A stretch of 64,000 nucleotides of DNA, from contig NZ_JBEAAM010000005.1 of the NCBI RefSeq assembly GCF_040066175.1, forward strand, positions 11,484 through 75,483. Reading direction: 5' to 3'. Below, one piece after another: positions 33,037-41,490 of this stretch. Position numbers and translations under genes: made by a program. The stretch's first letter is position 1. The number at the start of each line of letters is the position of its first letter. The notes under the pieces were generated by a model that was given only the letters and a program-made list of their open reading frames with translations, was not told where the DNA came from and searched no databases. Source of the stretch: Solimonas sp040066175. GTDB lineage: Bacteria; Pseudomonadota; Gammaproteobacteria; Nevskiales; Nevskiaceae.

Positions 33037-33549
33037 TTACGGCGTCGTCGTGGTGGTGGTGGTGGTCGTCGTGCCACCGCCACCGTTGCCACCGGTCGGC
33101 GCCGGGGTCGGGGAAGGCGTCGGCGTCGGCACCGGCGGCAGCGTCGGCGACGGGGTCGGCGTCGCGGTCGGCGTCGCGGTCGGCGTCGCGCGCGGACCGT
33201 CGCTGTCGTCGAGGAAATCGACCACGACGAAGGTCAAGCCCAGCACGCCGGCGACCAGCGCGGTGATCTGCAGCGGCGTCAGCTTGCCGACGACCGGCAC
33301 ACCGACGGCACCCGCACCGCGTTCGGTGATCACGTAGGTTCCGGGAACCTTGGCCGGGCTCAGGTAGCCTGCCTTGACCGCCTCGGGCAACGTCATTCCC
33401 AGCTTGTTCGCGAAAGCAACCGCCTCGGCCTGAGACAGCACGCCAGCCTCGGTGGACTGCGCCGCAACCGCCGGCGCGCTCGTCACTGCGGTAATGATCG
33501 GGCCGCCGGCGAGGCAAACCGCCAAAGACATCACGATAGCTTTGTTCAC
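33037..33549 (-). CDS. Threonine/proline-rich exported protein (GfcA/YjbE-like position)
   Basis: 170 residues from a GTG at 33547-33549 (GGGG upstream). After a signal peptide (about 1-30, ending AVAA) comes a domain of about 70 residues (LSQAEAVAFANKLGMTLPEA), one membrane helix (about 98-118), then a proline-threonine tail of PTATPT-like repeats, a glycine stretch and a run of ten threonines. Small threonine-rich proteins of unknown function head the gfcABCD and yjbEFGH operons; position and composition match. The repeats at 33050-33190 may vary in length between strains. Confidence 0.65.
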   Translation of the reverse strand: MNKAIVMSLAVCLAGGPIITAVTSAPAVAAQSTEAGVLSQAEAVAFANKLGMTLPEAVKAGYLSPAKVPGTYVITERGAGAVGVPVVGKLTPLQITALVAGVLGLTFVVVDFLDDSDGPRATPTATPTATPTPSPTLPPVPTPTPSPTPAPTGGNGGGGTTTTTTTTTTP

Positions 33550-33620
33550 TGAAAACCCCGTAAAAGTCCCGTTAAAGTTCGCGGGCAAGCAAGCACACGC
33601 ATCGCCCGAACACTATTTGT

Positions 33621-33638
33621 GTACCCCAATTTGAGTAC
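33621..33638. promoter_or_regulatory. GTAC-flanked dyad in an AT-richer gap upstream of the threonine-rich gene
   Basis: GTACCCCAATTTGAGTAC is an imperfect palindrome (14 of 18 positions symmetric) in a short stretch with clearly lower GC than its surroundings. It lies 72 bp before the GfcA-like start, where an operator or promoter would be expected. A TTGACG hexamer lies further upstream on the minus strand (33649-33654). Confidence 0.3.
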
Positions 33639-33687
33639 ATAGCATACCACGTCAACTCTGCACGTCCACACGAACCGCACGACCCGT

Positions 33688-34032
33688 TCACTGCGCCACC
33701 GTCCTGCTGTCCAGCGGTTTTGCCTTGACCACGTCCTGCGGCGCGCCGGCTCCACCCGCAAACATGTTCAGCAGATCCACCGCCACGGCCCCGACGATCG
33801 AGCCCCTGCGCACCGTCGGCGCACTCACCGCGTCCAGGATCGCATCGGCGGCGGCCGCGTATTCTGCCGGCGTCGCCGGCCTATAGTCAGCAATGGCCGT
33901 GCCAGCAACAATGACCTGCGTCACATCGAGCGTATCCACTGTCCGGTCCGCAGCGCCGACCTTCTGCATCGAGGCGGCGACCACGATACCGAGCGCGCAC
34001 ACCGACACGCTCACTTGCCGGAACCCACACAT
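33688..34032 (-). CDS. Small exported protein of unknown function
   Basis: 114 residues if started at the ATG 34030-34032; a GTG 17 codons upstream (34081-34083) is an alternative, and neither has a good ribosome binding site. The N-terminus MCGFRQVSVSVCALGIVVAA looks like a signal peptide. The mature part contains ATPAEYAAAADAILDAVSAP and ends without a recognisable domain. It is upstream of the gfc-like operon on the same strand, so it may belong to it, but I do not recognise the family. Confidence 0.55.
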   Translation of the reverse strand: MCGFRQVSVSVCALGIVVAASMQKVGAADRTVDTLDVTQVIVAGTAIADYRPATPAEYAAAADAILDAVSAPTVRRGSIVGAVAVDLLNMFAGGAGAPQDVVKAKPLDSRTVAQ

Positions 34033-34191
34033 CGAAATCAGGGGAGCATTTCTCACGAGCCGACCGTTCGCATCCTTCTGCACGGGCAGGTGTCAGACAA
34101 TCCCTTGTTAGAATTCTTGGGCACGCCGCTCCATCATGGCGTTCCGTCCACACACCACGCAGTGCTGTCACCTGCGTGATTCCGAGGCATC

Positions 34192-35268
34192 GTGCCACCG
34201 CCCATGACCGGCAGTCAATTGTCCATCGTGCTTCTCGTCAGCGCCGCATGCACGGCGGCGCTGATCCTGGGCAGGCGCTGGCACATCCGCCTCACGGGTG
34301 ATGCGCCCGACGAGTCCCATCACAAGGTCCACACCGCGACGGTGCCCCGGGTCGGCGGTATCGCCGTCTATTCAGCGGGCCTGACCGGGCTGGCGCTGCT
34401 GTCGCCGACGCTGCCCGACCTCACCGCCAAGATCCTGTGGATGCTGTGGGGCTGCCTGACCATCGTCTTCGTCGCCGGGCTGATGGAGGATCTGACACGC
34501 GCCGTGCCCGCTGCGCTGCGCTACGCCGTCGCGATCGGCGCCGCCCTGCTGTTCAGCGTGGCCCATGACGGGTATGGCATCTCGTCGATCGGCATCTCGC
34601 CGTTCGACCATGCTTTCAACCTGACGCCGATCCGCATCGGTCTGTTCGCGTTCGCCGTCGCCAGCGTCTCCCACGGATTCAATCTGATCGACGGCCAGAA
34701 CGGCCTGTGCTCGGGCACCAGCATCCTGATCTTCACCGCACTGGGCACGACCGCCGCGCACACCGGACAGGCCCCGCTCGCCAGCCTGAGCTACGGCATG
34801 GCTGCCGCAAACCTCGGTTTTTTCGCGTTCAACTTCCCGTTCGGCCGGATCTTCCTCGGTGACGGCGGCGCCTACTTCAACGGCGCCGTCGCCGGGGCCA
34901 TCGCCGTGATGGTCGTGCAAGGGTCGAGCACGGTATCGCCGTGGTTCGCGGTCCTGGTCCTGATCTATCCGATCTGGGAAACGATCTTCTCGATGGCCCG
35001 GCGCTGGCACGCATCGCGGCCGTTCTACCTGCCCGATCGCGACCACCTGCATCACCGGCTGCGGCACCGGATTTCCGGTGTGCGCGCCGCCGGCCGCGAC
35101 TACTCGTCGCTGCCGATCCTGGCCTGCGTGGCCGTCGCCGCCGTCATTGCGTCATCGGTTGGCGACCGCACCGAACTGCTGCTGGCCGGCATCACGGTGT
35201 TCGTGGCGATTTACCTGTGGGCCTACCAGAATCTGGCGCCGAGACACGCTCCGGCCACCACGCACTGA
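34192..35268 (+). CDS. WecA/MraY-type polyprenyl-phosphate sugar-1-phosphate transferase
   Basis: 358 residues from a GTG at 34192, with GAGG upstream; an ATG at 34204 is the alternative. About ten membrane helices. Family motifs are visible: DESHHKVHTATVPRVGGIAV, GLMEDL (replacing the more usual DD pair by ED), HGFNLIDGQNGLCSG, FLGDGGAYFNGA and the DHLHHRL histidine motif. It transfers a sugar-1-phosphate, typically GlcNAc or a derivative, from UDP-sugar to undecaprenyl phosphate, which starts assembly of a surface glycan. It heads a rightward set with two GT2 genes. Confidence 0.88.
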   Translation: MPPPMTGSQLSIVLLVSAACTAALILGRRWHIRLTGDAPDESHHKVHTATVPRVGGIAVYSAGLTGLALLSPTLPDLTAKILWMLWGCLTIVFVAGLMEDLTRAVPAALRYAVAIGAALLFSVAHDGYGISSIGISPFDHAFNLTPIRIGLFAFAVASVSHGFNLIDGQNGLCSGTSILIFTALGTTAAHTGQAPLASLSYGMAAANLGFFAFNFPFGRIFLGDGGAYFNGAVAGAIAVMVVQGSSTVSPWFAVLVLIYPIWETIFSMARRWHASRPFYLPDRDHLHHRLRHRISGVRAAGRDYSSLPILACVAVAAVIASSVGDRTELLLAGITVFVAIYLWAYQNLAPRHAPATTH

Positions 35269-35278
35269 AGCAACGCCG

Positions 35279-36238
35279 ATGGATCTTCGCCGGACAAGCT
35301 CGACGGCAACTGATCACGTCGTGGGCGTGATCGTCACCTATGACCCACCCGCCGGCCTGACCGAGCGGGTGCGCGCCGTCCTGCGTGAAACCGCGCGTGT
35401 GGTGATCGTCGACAACGGTTCGCGCACCGAACCGGCGCTCGATACGCTCGACGGCACCGAGCGCACGCGCGTGCATCTGCTGAAACTCGGCCGCAATCTG
35501 GGACTCGCCGCGGCGCTGAATCGCGGCATCGAGGCCGCGGCCGCTCTGGGCGCGACCACGTCGCTGCTTCTCGACCACGACAGCACCCCGACGCCCGGCA
35601 TGGTCGGCGCGCTGCTCGCCGCACGCAGCAGTCACGCCGATCCGCAGTCGATCGCGGCAGTGGTCCCGACGATCGCCTACGCCCATCCCGACATCCGCTG
35701 TCGCTGGCCCCAGTCGGACGCCGGGCAGTGGCTGCGTTTCCGCTTCGCCGTCGCCGCGCAACTCGACCGCCCGACGCCGGTCGATCTCGCCATCGGCTCC
35801 GGCATGCTGATCTCCATCGACGTCTGGCGCGAACTCGGCGGTTTCGACGAGGGGCTGTTCATCGACCTGGTGGACACCGACTTCTGCCTGCGCGCGCGCA
35901 GCCAGGGCTTCGAGATCCTGGCCACACCCGATGCGGTCCTCGACCACCGGCTCGGCGAAGTACGCAAGAACCGGCTGCTGGGACTGATCCCGGTGTTCCC
36001 CACCCACCACAGCGCGCTGCGCCACTACTACATCAGCCGCAACCGCATCCTGCTGGCGAAGCGGCATGCCCGCCGTTTCCCGAACTGGCTGATCTACGAG
36101 CTGCTCGGCGCAGCCAAGCTGATCGTCAAGGTCGCCGTGTTCGAGCAGGGCCGCTGGCGCAAGCTGCTGAGCATGTGCAAGGGCACCTGGGACGGCTTGC
36201 GCAGCCAGCCTTCACCGCAATGGCAGTCCGGCCGATGA
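35279..36238 (+). CDS. Glycosyltransferase family 2 (rhamnosyltransferase-like)
   Basis: 319 residues from the ATG at 35279-35281. A GT-A fold: VGVIVTYDPPAGL, nucleotide-sugar site VIVDNGS, LLKLGRNLGLAAALNRGIEAA, acidic motif LLLDHDSTPTPG (DHD) and the acceptor region GGFDEGLFIDLVDTDFCLRA. The C-terminal region HHSALRHYYISRNRILLAKR resembles RfbN/WbbL-type rhamnosyltransferases. It acts at the inner membrane on the lipid-linked glycan. It follows the initiating transferase by 10 bp and overlaps the next GT2 (ATGA). Confidence 0.85.
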   Translation: MDLRRTSSTATDHVVGVIVTYDPPAGLTERVRAVLRETARVVIVDNGSRTEPALDTLDGTERTRVHLLKLGRNLGLAAALNRGIEAAAALGATTSLLLDHDSTPTPGMVGALLAARSSHADPQSIAAVVPTIAYAHPDIRCRWPQSDAGQWLRFRFAVAAQLDRPTPVDLAIGSGMLISIDVWRELGGFDEGLFIDLVDTDFCLRARSQGFEILATPDAVLDHRLGEVRKNRLLGLIPVFPTHHSALRHYYISRNRILLAKRHARRFPNWLIYELLGAAKLIVKVAVFEQGRWRKLLSMCKGTWDGLRSQPSPQWQSGR

Positions 36239-37017
36239 ACGGCACTCCGGTACGCTGGACCATCTCGGTCGTCAGTCACGGGCATGGCGAGCGCGTCGCA
36301 GCCGGCCTGGCGGACATCCACGGCCAGCTCGAAGGCGTCGAACACCGCTTCGTACTCACCCTCAATGCGCGTGAAGACCCCGGCTTCGTGGACCGGCTGC
36401 CACCCGCCATCCGTGCGCGGCTACATCTGATCCGCAACGCGCGGCCGCGCGGATTCGCCGCCAACCACAACGCCGCACTGCGCGGCTGCCGCTCCCGGTA
36501 CGTGCTGGTCGCGGATCCCGACCTGCGGCTGTCCGACACCGTGTTCCCGGACCTCGAACGCGCGCTCGGCAACCCGGCGTGCGGCATCGTCGCGCCGCTG
36601 GCGCAGACCTCGCTCGGAGACGACGAGGACAATGGCCGGGATCTGCCGACACTGCCAGCACTGCTGCGCCGCAGGCTGTTCGGCCGCGACCGCGACATTC
36701 CCCGCGATCCGCCGCCGCAGCGCGAAGTCGTCTGGCTCGCCGGCCTGTTCCTGGCGCTGCGCGCCGAAACCTTCCAGCGCCTCGGCGGCTTCGACGAGCG
36801 TTACCACATGTACTGCGAAGATGTCGATCTGTGCCTGCGCGCACGCGCGCTGGGCCTGACGGTGGACCAGCTGTGCAGCCTGCGCATCGTCCACGACGCG
36901 AGGCGCGGCTCGTTGCGGAGTCCGCGCCACTTCCTCTGGCACTCGCAGAGCCTGCTGCGGCTGTGGCGTTCCCCGGCTTACCGGGCCGCGCGCGGAACGC
37001 GCGGCGCGCTGCGATGA
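36235..37017 (+). CDS. Glycosyltransferase family 2
   Basis: 260 residues from the ATG at 36235 overlapping the previous stop. The N-terminal VVSHGHGERVAAGLADI, the NARPRGFAANHNAALRGC block, the acidic VLVADPDLRLSDT motif (DPD) and GGFDERYHMYCEDVDLCLRA mark a complete GT-A enzyme of the WbbL type. It is the last gene of the rightward trio and converges on kpsD with 10 bp between. Sugar and acceptor cannot be told from sequence. Confidence 0.84.
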   Translation: MNGTPVRWTISVVSHGHGERVAAGLADIHGQLEGVEHRFVLTLNAREDPGFVDRLPPAIRARLHLIRNARPRGFAANHNAALRGCRSRYVLVADPDLRLSDTVFPDLERALGNPACGIVAPLAQTSLGDDEDNGRDLPTLPALLRRRLFGRDRDIPRDPPPQREVVWLAGLFLALRAETFQRLGGFDERYHMYCEDVDLCLRARALGLTVDQLCSLRIVHDARRGSLRSPRHFLWHSQSLLRLWRSPAYRAARGTRGALR

Positions 37018-37027
37018 TCCACGGTCT

Positions 37028-38722
37028 TCAGAGCCGCAGGACCACGCCGGCGGACAGCGCCAGCTGATAGATGACCTGCACCAGTTCCTTGGAGAACTGG
37101 AAATTCTTGGAATCCACCTTGGGCAGCACCATGATCTCGTCGCCGGGCTGTACGCTGGACGCGAGCAGCCAGCCGTCGCGCGCCTCGACCATCTCGCCGC
37201 TGGGGCGCACGAGAAAGATCCGGTCCTTGCTGCCGTTCTGCGTCAAGCCACCGGCCTGCTCGATGTAGTAACTGACCGGCTTGCCCTCGCGGTACACGAA
37301 GGCATTGGGGAAGAACACCTCGCCCTGCACGGCAACGGTATTGGTCTTGCGCGGGATGCGGATCACGTCGCGGTCCTGCAGATCGACCGACGCCGGATCG
37401 AAGCCCTTGTGCAGCACCAGCCGTCCCTGCGGCACGATCTGGCGTGCACGGTCGATGAACTTGAGCACGATCTCCGCCTCGCGCGCACGCAGCTCGGCCT
37501 CCTCGCGCGTGCCGGAACGGGCCGTCAGCACCGACTGTTCCAGCCGGCGCAGCATCTCGTCGAGTGCCTGCTTCTGCCGTTCGGCAATGCTCTGGCGATA
37601 GATCTGCACACTGCCGAGGTCCGATCGCGGCGTCGGCGTGATGCGCTTGAGCAGATCGGCCAGCGTGGATTCGTAAGGGAACACATACTGGCCGACCCCC
37701 TGGAACTCGCCCTCGACGCTGGTGATGATGCTGCCGACCTGGCGGTCCGCGTACACGCTCACCTCGTCACCCGAAACGATCGCGACCGCGCGCAGATCGG
37801 CGGTCAGCGGCAGATACTCGACTTGCCGTTCCGGCGTCTGGTTGCGGACCACCTGCACATGGGTCGCGGTGCCATCCACCCCGGCCAGCGCCAGCAGGTC
37901 GCCGAGTGCAATACGCCCGTCGAACTCGAACTGCGCCGGATGATTGACCGCGCCGGCGACGCGGGCCGTGGCCTTGCGCGGACCGACGACGATGGTGTCG
38001 CCGTCGCGGAACTGGATCAGCGGCAGTTCGCCGCGCACCAGGAAGTCGTACAGGTTGACCCGCGTCACTTCCTGCCCACTGCGCCGCACGGTGATGTCGA
38101 GGAAGCTGCCGGTGTCGGTGTTGATGCCGCCGGCGCGGTCGAGGAAATGCAGCAGAGAGTCCGACGCCCAGGCGCCGTACAGGCCCGGCGCATTGACGTT
38201 GCCGGTGACAAACACCTTGACCGGCTCGGCATTCGCCAGCGAGGCATACACCCCGACGTTGTCGCGAAAGACCTTCTTGACCGCCTCGGTGACGACGGCA
38301 TTGAGGCTGCCGTTGCGCGTATTGCTGACGTGGATCGGACCGACCTTGGGCACGAAGATGTTGCCCTGCGAATCCACCTCCAGGCGCAGCACCAGATCGT
38401 AGGCACCCCACAGCTTGAGATCGATCACGTCGCCGGCGCTGACCAGATAGTCCGGATTGAAGCCGCGGAACGACTGCTGCGCGAAGCGCCCCTTGAACAG
38501 CGATGCGCCGAAGACGGATTCATCGACCGTGCGGTCCGGCGCCGCCGGCTCGGTCGTGCGCGGCGTGGGTGCCGGAGCCGGCGAAGCAGGACTGAGCGAG
38601 GTGCTCATGCCCGACAGCGGCCGGTCGGGCGTCTGCTGGAACAGGAAGGCCGGCTCCTGCGCCAACGCGACGGTCGAAACCAGCGCGCCCAGCAGCCAGC
38701 CATGCAAGCGCTTGAAGCTCAT
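37028..38722 (-). CDS. kpsD: KpsD/CtrA-type outer-membrane polysaccharide export protein (OPX, SLBB repeats)
   Basis: 564 residues with a signal peptide (about 1-21, ending ALA) and a proline-rich stretch (about 45-60). The poly-export domain begins near residue 90 (YLVSAGDVIDLKLWGAYDLV). SLBB-type repeats follow (VFVTGNVNAPGLY, ARVAGAVNHPAQFEF, VEGEFQGVGQYVFPYESTL, VQGEVFFPNAFVY). A helical section lies at about 365-425. The length fits KpsD of ABC-exporter (group 2/3) capsules. It forms the outer-membrane conduit for the polymer. It overlaps kpsE by 4 bp. Confidence 0.88.
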   Translation of the reverse strand: MSFKRLHGWLLGALVSTVALAQEPAFLFQQTPDRPLSGMSTSLSPASPAPAPTPRTTEPAAPDRTVDESVFGASLFKGRFAQQSFRGFNPDYLVSAGDVIDLKLWGAYDLVLRLEVDSQGNIFVPKVGPIHVSNTRNGSLNAVVTEAVKKVFRDNVGVYASLANAEPVKVFVTGNVNAPGLYGAWASDSLLHFLDRAGGINTDTGSFLDITVRRSGQEVTRVNLYDFLVRGELPLIQFRDGDTIVVGPRKATARVAGAVNHPAQFEFDGRIALGDLLALAGVDGTATHVQVVRNQTPERQVEYLPLTADLRAVAIVSGDEVSVYADRQVGSIITSVEGEFQGVGQYVFPYESTLADLLKRITPTPRSDLGSVQIYRQSIAERQKQALDEMLRRLEQSVLTARSGTREEAELRAREAEIVLKFIDRARQIVPQGRLVLHKGFDPASVDLQDRDVIRIPRKTNTVAVQGEVFFPNAFVYREGKPVSYYIEQAGGLTQNGSKDRIFLVRPSGEMVEARDGWLLASSVQPGDEIMVLPKVDSKNFQFSKELVQVIYQLALSAGVVLRL

Positions 38723-39834
38723 TCCCGGTGATCCTCGATCGTCGCGATGATCAGGCTCATCACGAAGTAGGCCAGATTCAGAAACACGAATATCGTCAGC
38801 GTCCAGTACAGAACCCGGGGCAGCTCGGCCGCATCGGGCAGGCTGGGCTTGTCCACCAGCACCAGATACTTGACCTTGCGGACGGTGTCCAGACGCGTGG
38901 TCTCCAGCGTCGCCAGCGCCGTCTTGTACACCTCGGTCGCCAGACGCAGGCCGACGTCCGCGTCCTGGTAGGCCATCATCAGGTCATTGAGGCCGCCCCC
39001 CTTGCTGCCGACCATGCGCCGGCGCTCCTGCTCGACCTGCGATTCCAGCGCCGCGATCCGCTGCTTGGCCGCCACCACGTCCGGCGCCGTCTCATTCAGG
39101 TAACCGGTCAGAGCCTTGAGCTGCGTCCGCTGCTTGGCCAGCTCGGCTTCCAGCTCCGCCAGGATCTGCCCGACCGCCTCGGTTTCCTTCTCCGGGCTGA
39201 ACACCGCATTGCGGCGTTGCAGGTCGATCATCTCGCGCGACGCCTGCTTGAGACGCTCGTTGGCCTGATCGACCTGCTCCTGCACGAAGGAAAGCTGCTG
39301 CCGCGCCGCCTGGCGACTCACCTCGTTGACGAACTCCTCGCTGCGCTCGACGAGCTTCTGCGCGACCTTCTGCGCGTACTCGGGATCGAAGGCCACGAAC
39401 TCGACGTTGAGGATCAGCGAATCGTCGTCGATCGTGATCGTCAGCTTCTTGCGGTAGTACTCCAGGAACTCCTTCTGGTCGGCATCCGCCGCGAGCCGGC
39501 CGACGAAATCGACCTTCGGCGCGCTGTAGTGCTCACGCAGGCCCAGTTCCGCGTCGAGGTATTCGAGCATCGTGCGCGAACGCATGAAATCCTGCACCAG
39601 CAGCGCGTCCTGCCGGCTCTTGCCGCCGCCAACGTTGAGCAGCCCGAGCGCCAGTTCCGCGCCGGCCGCAGCAGTCGATGGACTGGACTCCTTCTCCACC
39701 ATCACCTGCGCACGGCTGACATAGCCGTCCGCCGCGAACACCAGCAGGTACAGCCAGGCCAGCAGGCTGGGCACCAACACGAGCAACGCGTAACGGCCGG
39801 ATCGGGACTCCGGCAACCGCAACGGCAGGTTCAT
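38719..39834 (-). CDS. kpsE: KpsE/CtrB-type capsule export inner-membrane protein (PCP-3)
   Basis: 371 residues with one membrane helix near each end (about 15-34 and 344-364) and a long periplasmic coiled coil between (about 175-280, ARQQLSFVQEQVDQANERLK onward). This is the layout of PCP-3 polysaccharide co-polymerases such as KpsE, CtrB and BexC, which bridge the ABC exporter and the OPX protein. No cytoplasmic tyrosine-kinase domain is present. Overlaps of 4 bp on both sides show coupling with kpsT and kpsD. Confidence 0.9.
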   Translation of the reverse strand: MNLPLRLPESRSGRYALLVLVPSLLAWLYLLVFAADGYVSRAQVMVEKESSPSTAAAGAELALGLLNVGGGKSRQDALLVQDFMRSRTMLEYLDAELGLREHYSAPKVDFVGRLAADADQKEFLEYYRKKLTITIDDDSLILNVEFVAFDPEYAQKVAQKLVERSEEFVNEVSRQAARQQLSFVQEQVDQANERLKQASREMIDLQRRNAVFSPEKETEAVGQILAELEAELAKQRTQLKALTGYLNETAPDVVAAKQRIAALESQVEQERRRMVGSKGGGLNDLMMAYQDADVGLRLATEVYKTALATLETTRLDTVRKVKYLVLVDKPSLPDAAELPRVLYWTLTIFVFLNLAYFVMSLIIATIEDHRE

Positions 39835-40502
39835 GCTGCTTGCTGATCCTTTCGGTAGTCGGCGACTGCCTTGCCGATGTCGTCGTAGAACACCGGGCCA
39901 TCCTTCTTCATGTAGATCCCCACCTGGCAGTCGCGCTTGAGCTGGTCGAGATTGTGACTGACCATGACGACGCTCGCACGCCCCTTCTTCTCGTTGAAGG
40001 CCGCCTGCGCCTTCTCGCGGAATTTCTGGTCGCCGACCGCGGTCAGCTCGTCGATCAGGTAGTAGTCGTACTCGAAGGCCATGCTGATGGCGAAGGCCAC
40101 GCGCGCGCGCATGCCCGAGGAATAGGTCTCCATCGGACGGTCGAAGAACTCGCCGAGTTCCGCGAACTGCTCGATGAAGGCGACACGCTCGTCGATGGTC
40201 TGCACGTCGTCGCCGTTGACGCGGCAGACGAAGCGCGCGTTGTCGCGGCCCGACAGCCGCACCGCGAAGCCGCCGCTCAGGCCCAGCGGCGGCGAGATCG
40301 CCCCGTCGGCGGTGATCCGCCCCTGTTCGGGCAGCTCCATGCCGCCGATCAGGCGCAGCAGCGTGGACTTGCCGGCGCCGTTGCGGCCGACGATGCCGAT
40401 GTGCGTGCGCGACGGCAGCGTGAGGCTCAGGTCGCGAAACACGTAGTAACGCGCGAATCCCTGCAAGGGGTAGGACTTCGTCACCTGCTCGATGCGGATC
40501 AT
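39831..40502 (-). CDS. kpsT: KpsT-type ABC transporter ATP-binding protein
   Basis: 223 residues from the ATG at 40500-40502. Walker A GRNGAGKSTLLR (about residue 37), signature YSSGMRARVAFA (about residue 140), Walker B YYLIDELTAVGD, H-loop VMVSHNLDQL. The short length without a C-terminal carbohydrate-binding domain is that of KpsT/CtrD and not of Wzt, so export should not depend on a terminally modified glycan. It drives polymer export together with KpsM. Confidence 0.93.
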   Translation of the reverse strand: MIRIEQVTKSYPLQGFARYYVFRDLSLTLPSRTHIGIVGRNGAGKSTLLRLIGGMELPEQGRITADGAISPPLGLSGGFAVRLSGRDNARFVCRVNGDDVQTIDERVAFIEQFAELGEFFDRPMETYSSGMRARVAFAISMAFEYDYYLIDELTAVGDQKFREKAQAAFNEKKGRASVVMVSHNLDQLKRDCQVGIYMKKDGPVFYDDIGKAVADYRKDQQAA

Positions 40503-40504
40503 GT

Positions 40505-41344
40505 TCAGATCAGCTGGTACAGATAGCGCCGGTAGGCCGCCAGCCCGATGAACTGCAGGACCAGGATGCAGCTCCACAGATAGACCCAGCTCGCCGGCGA
40601 ATCGTAGCTCGCCAGTACGGCGTCGCGTGTCAGATCCACGCCGTGCAGCACGGGATTGAGATACAGCACCGTACCCAGCCCGGACGGCAGCATGTCCATC
40701 GTGAAGAACGCGCCGGACACGAAGAACAGCGGCCGCGTGACGATCGAGAAGATCTTGCGCAGATCCTGGAACACCGTGCCGAACACCTCGAACACCAGCC
40801 CCAGGCTCAGCCCCAGCGCGAACAGGCTGAACAGGGCCATCGCCAGTTCGAGCAAGCGGATCTGCGGCATCTTCAGTCCCAGCCACGACCACGCCAGCAG
40901 GAACACCAGCATCACGCCGGTCATCATCAGCGCGTCGATGACGCTGCGCGCCAGCATGATGTCGATCGGCTTGATCTGCCGGTAGTTGAACAAACCCTTC
41001 TGGTTCATGCACACGCCCTGCGTCTGCGCCAGCGAGTTCGAGAACAGGAAGTACGGCACCGCGCCGAAGACGAAGAACACGACCGGGCTTTCCTGGTAGA
41101 TCACGCCACCGCCGCCGGTCACCGAGGTGTGCAGCGCGGTCAGGATCGCCACCGTCGCCGCGGGTTCCGCGAGTGCCCAGAAGTACCCGAGCCGGGCCCG
41201 GCCGTACTGGGCCTTCATCTCGCGCAGGAGAAAGGCGCGCACGGAGGTCAGGAACACTTCCCAGTGGGAACGTCCGGCGCGTCGCGGCGGCAACGGCGGA
41301 ATCAGCGGTTGTCCTGGCGGCTGCCCGGCCTGCTCACTCGACAT
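40505..41344 (-). CDS. kpsM: KpsM-type ABC transporter permease
   Basis: 279 residues with six membrane helices. A family signature follows the cytoplasmic N-terminus (LLREMKAQYGRARLGYFWAL). The C-terminal half reads FVSGAFFTMDMLPSGLGTVL and YLNPVLHGVDLTRDAVL. It is the membrane channel of the capsule ABC exporter. First gene of the leftward kpsM-T-E-D operon with 2 bp to kpsT; the divergent GT4 gene starts 146 bp away. Confidence 0.93.
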   Translation of the reverse strand: MSSEQAGQPPGQPLIPPLPPRRAGRSHWEVFLTSVRAFLLREMKAQYGRARLGYFWALAEPAATVAILTALHTSVTGGGGVIYQESPVVFFVFGAVPYFLFSNSLAQTQGVCMNQKGLFNYRQIKPIDIMLARSVIDALMMTGVMLVFLLAWSWLGLKMPQIRLLELAMALFSLFALGLSLGLVFEVFGTVFQDLRKIFSIVTRPLFFVSGAFFTMDMLPSGLGTVLYLNPVLHGVDLTRDAVLASYDSPASWVYLWSCILVLQFIGLAAYRRYLYQLI

Positions 41345-41394
41345 CGGCAGCCCGGGCGGCGCAGCCGCGCTTGCAAGGTGTGCTGGAGGCGTGC

Positions 41395-41423
41395 ATGACT
41401 GGAGACCGGCGCGCCACTAGAAT
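41395..41423 (+). promoter_or_regulatory. Candidate sigma-70 promoter of the glycosyltransferase-sulfotransferase operon
   Basis: ATGACT (41395-41400) and TAGAAT (41418-41423) are separated by 17 bp. Transcription would begin about 60 bp before the first GT4 gene. The downstream leader contains a short AT-richer patch (CATTATTACAC). Confidence 0.5.
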
Positions 41424-41490
41424 GCGCGATTCCCGGCGGCGCCCATTATTACACGATCGGAACCCCCTTTTGCCTGGTCTGACCGCAGCG

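Noticed and set aside
33050..33200. CRISPR-like or tandem repeat array on the plus strand
   Set aside because: The repeats are codon-phased and encode the proline-threonine and polythreonine tail of an exported protein; there are no spacers.
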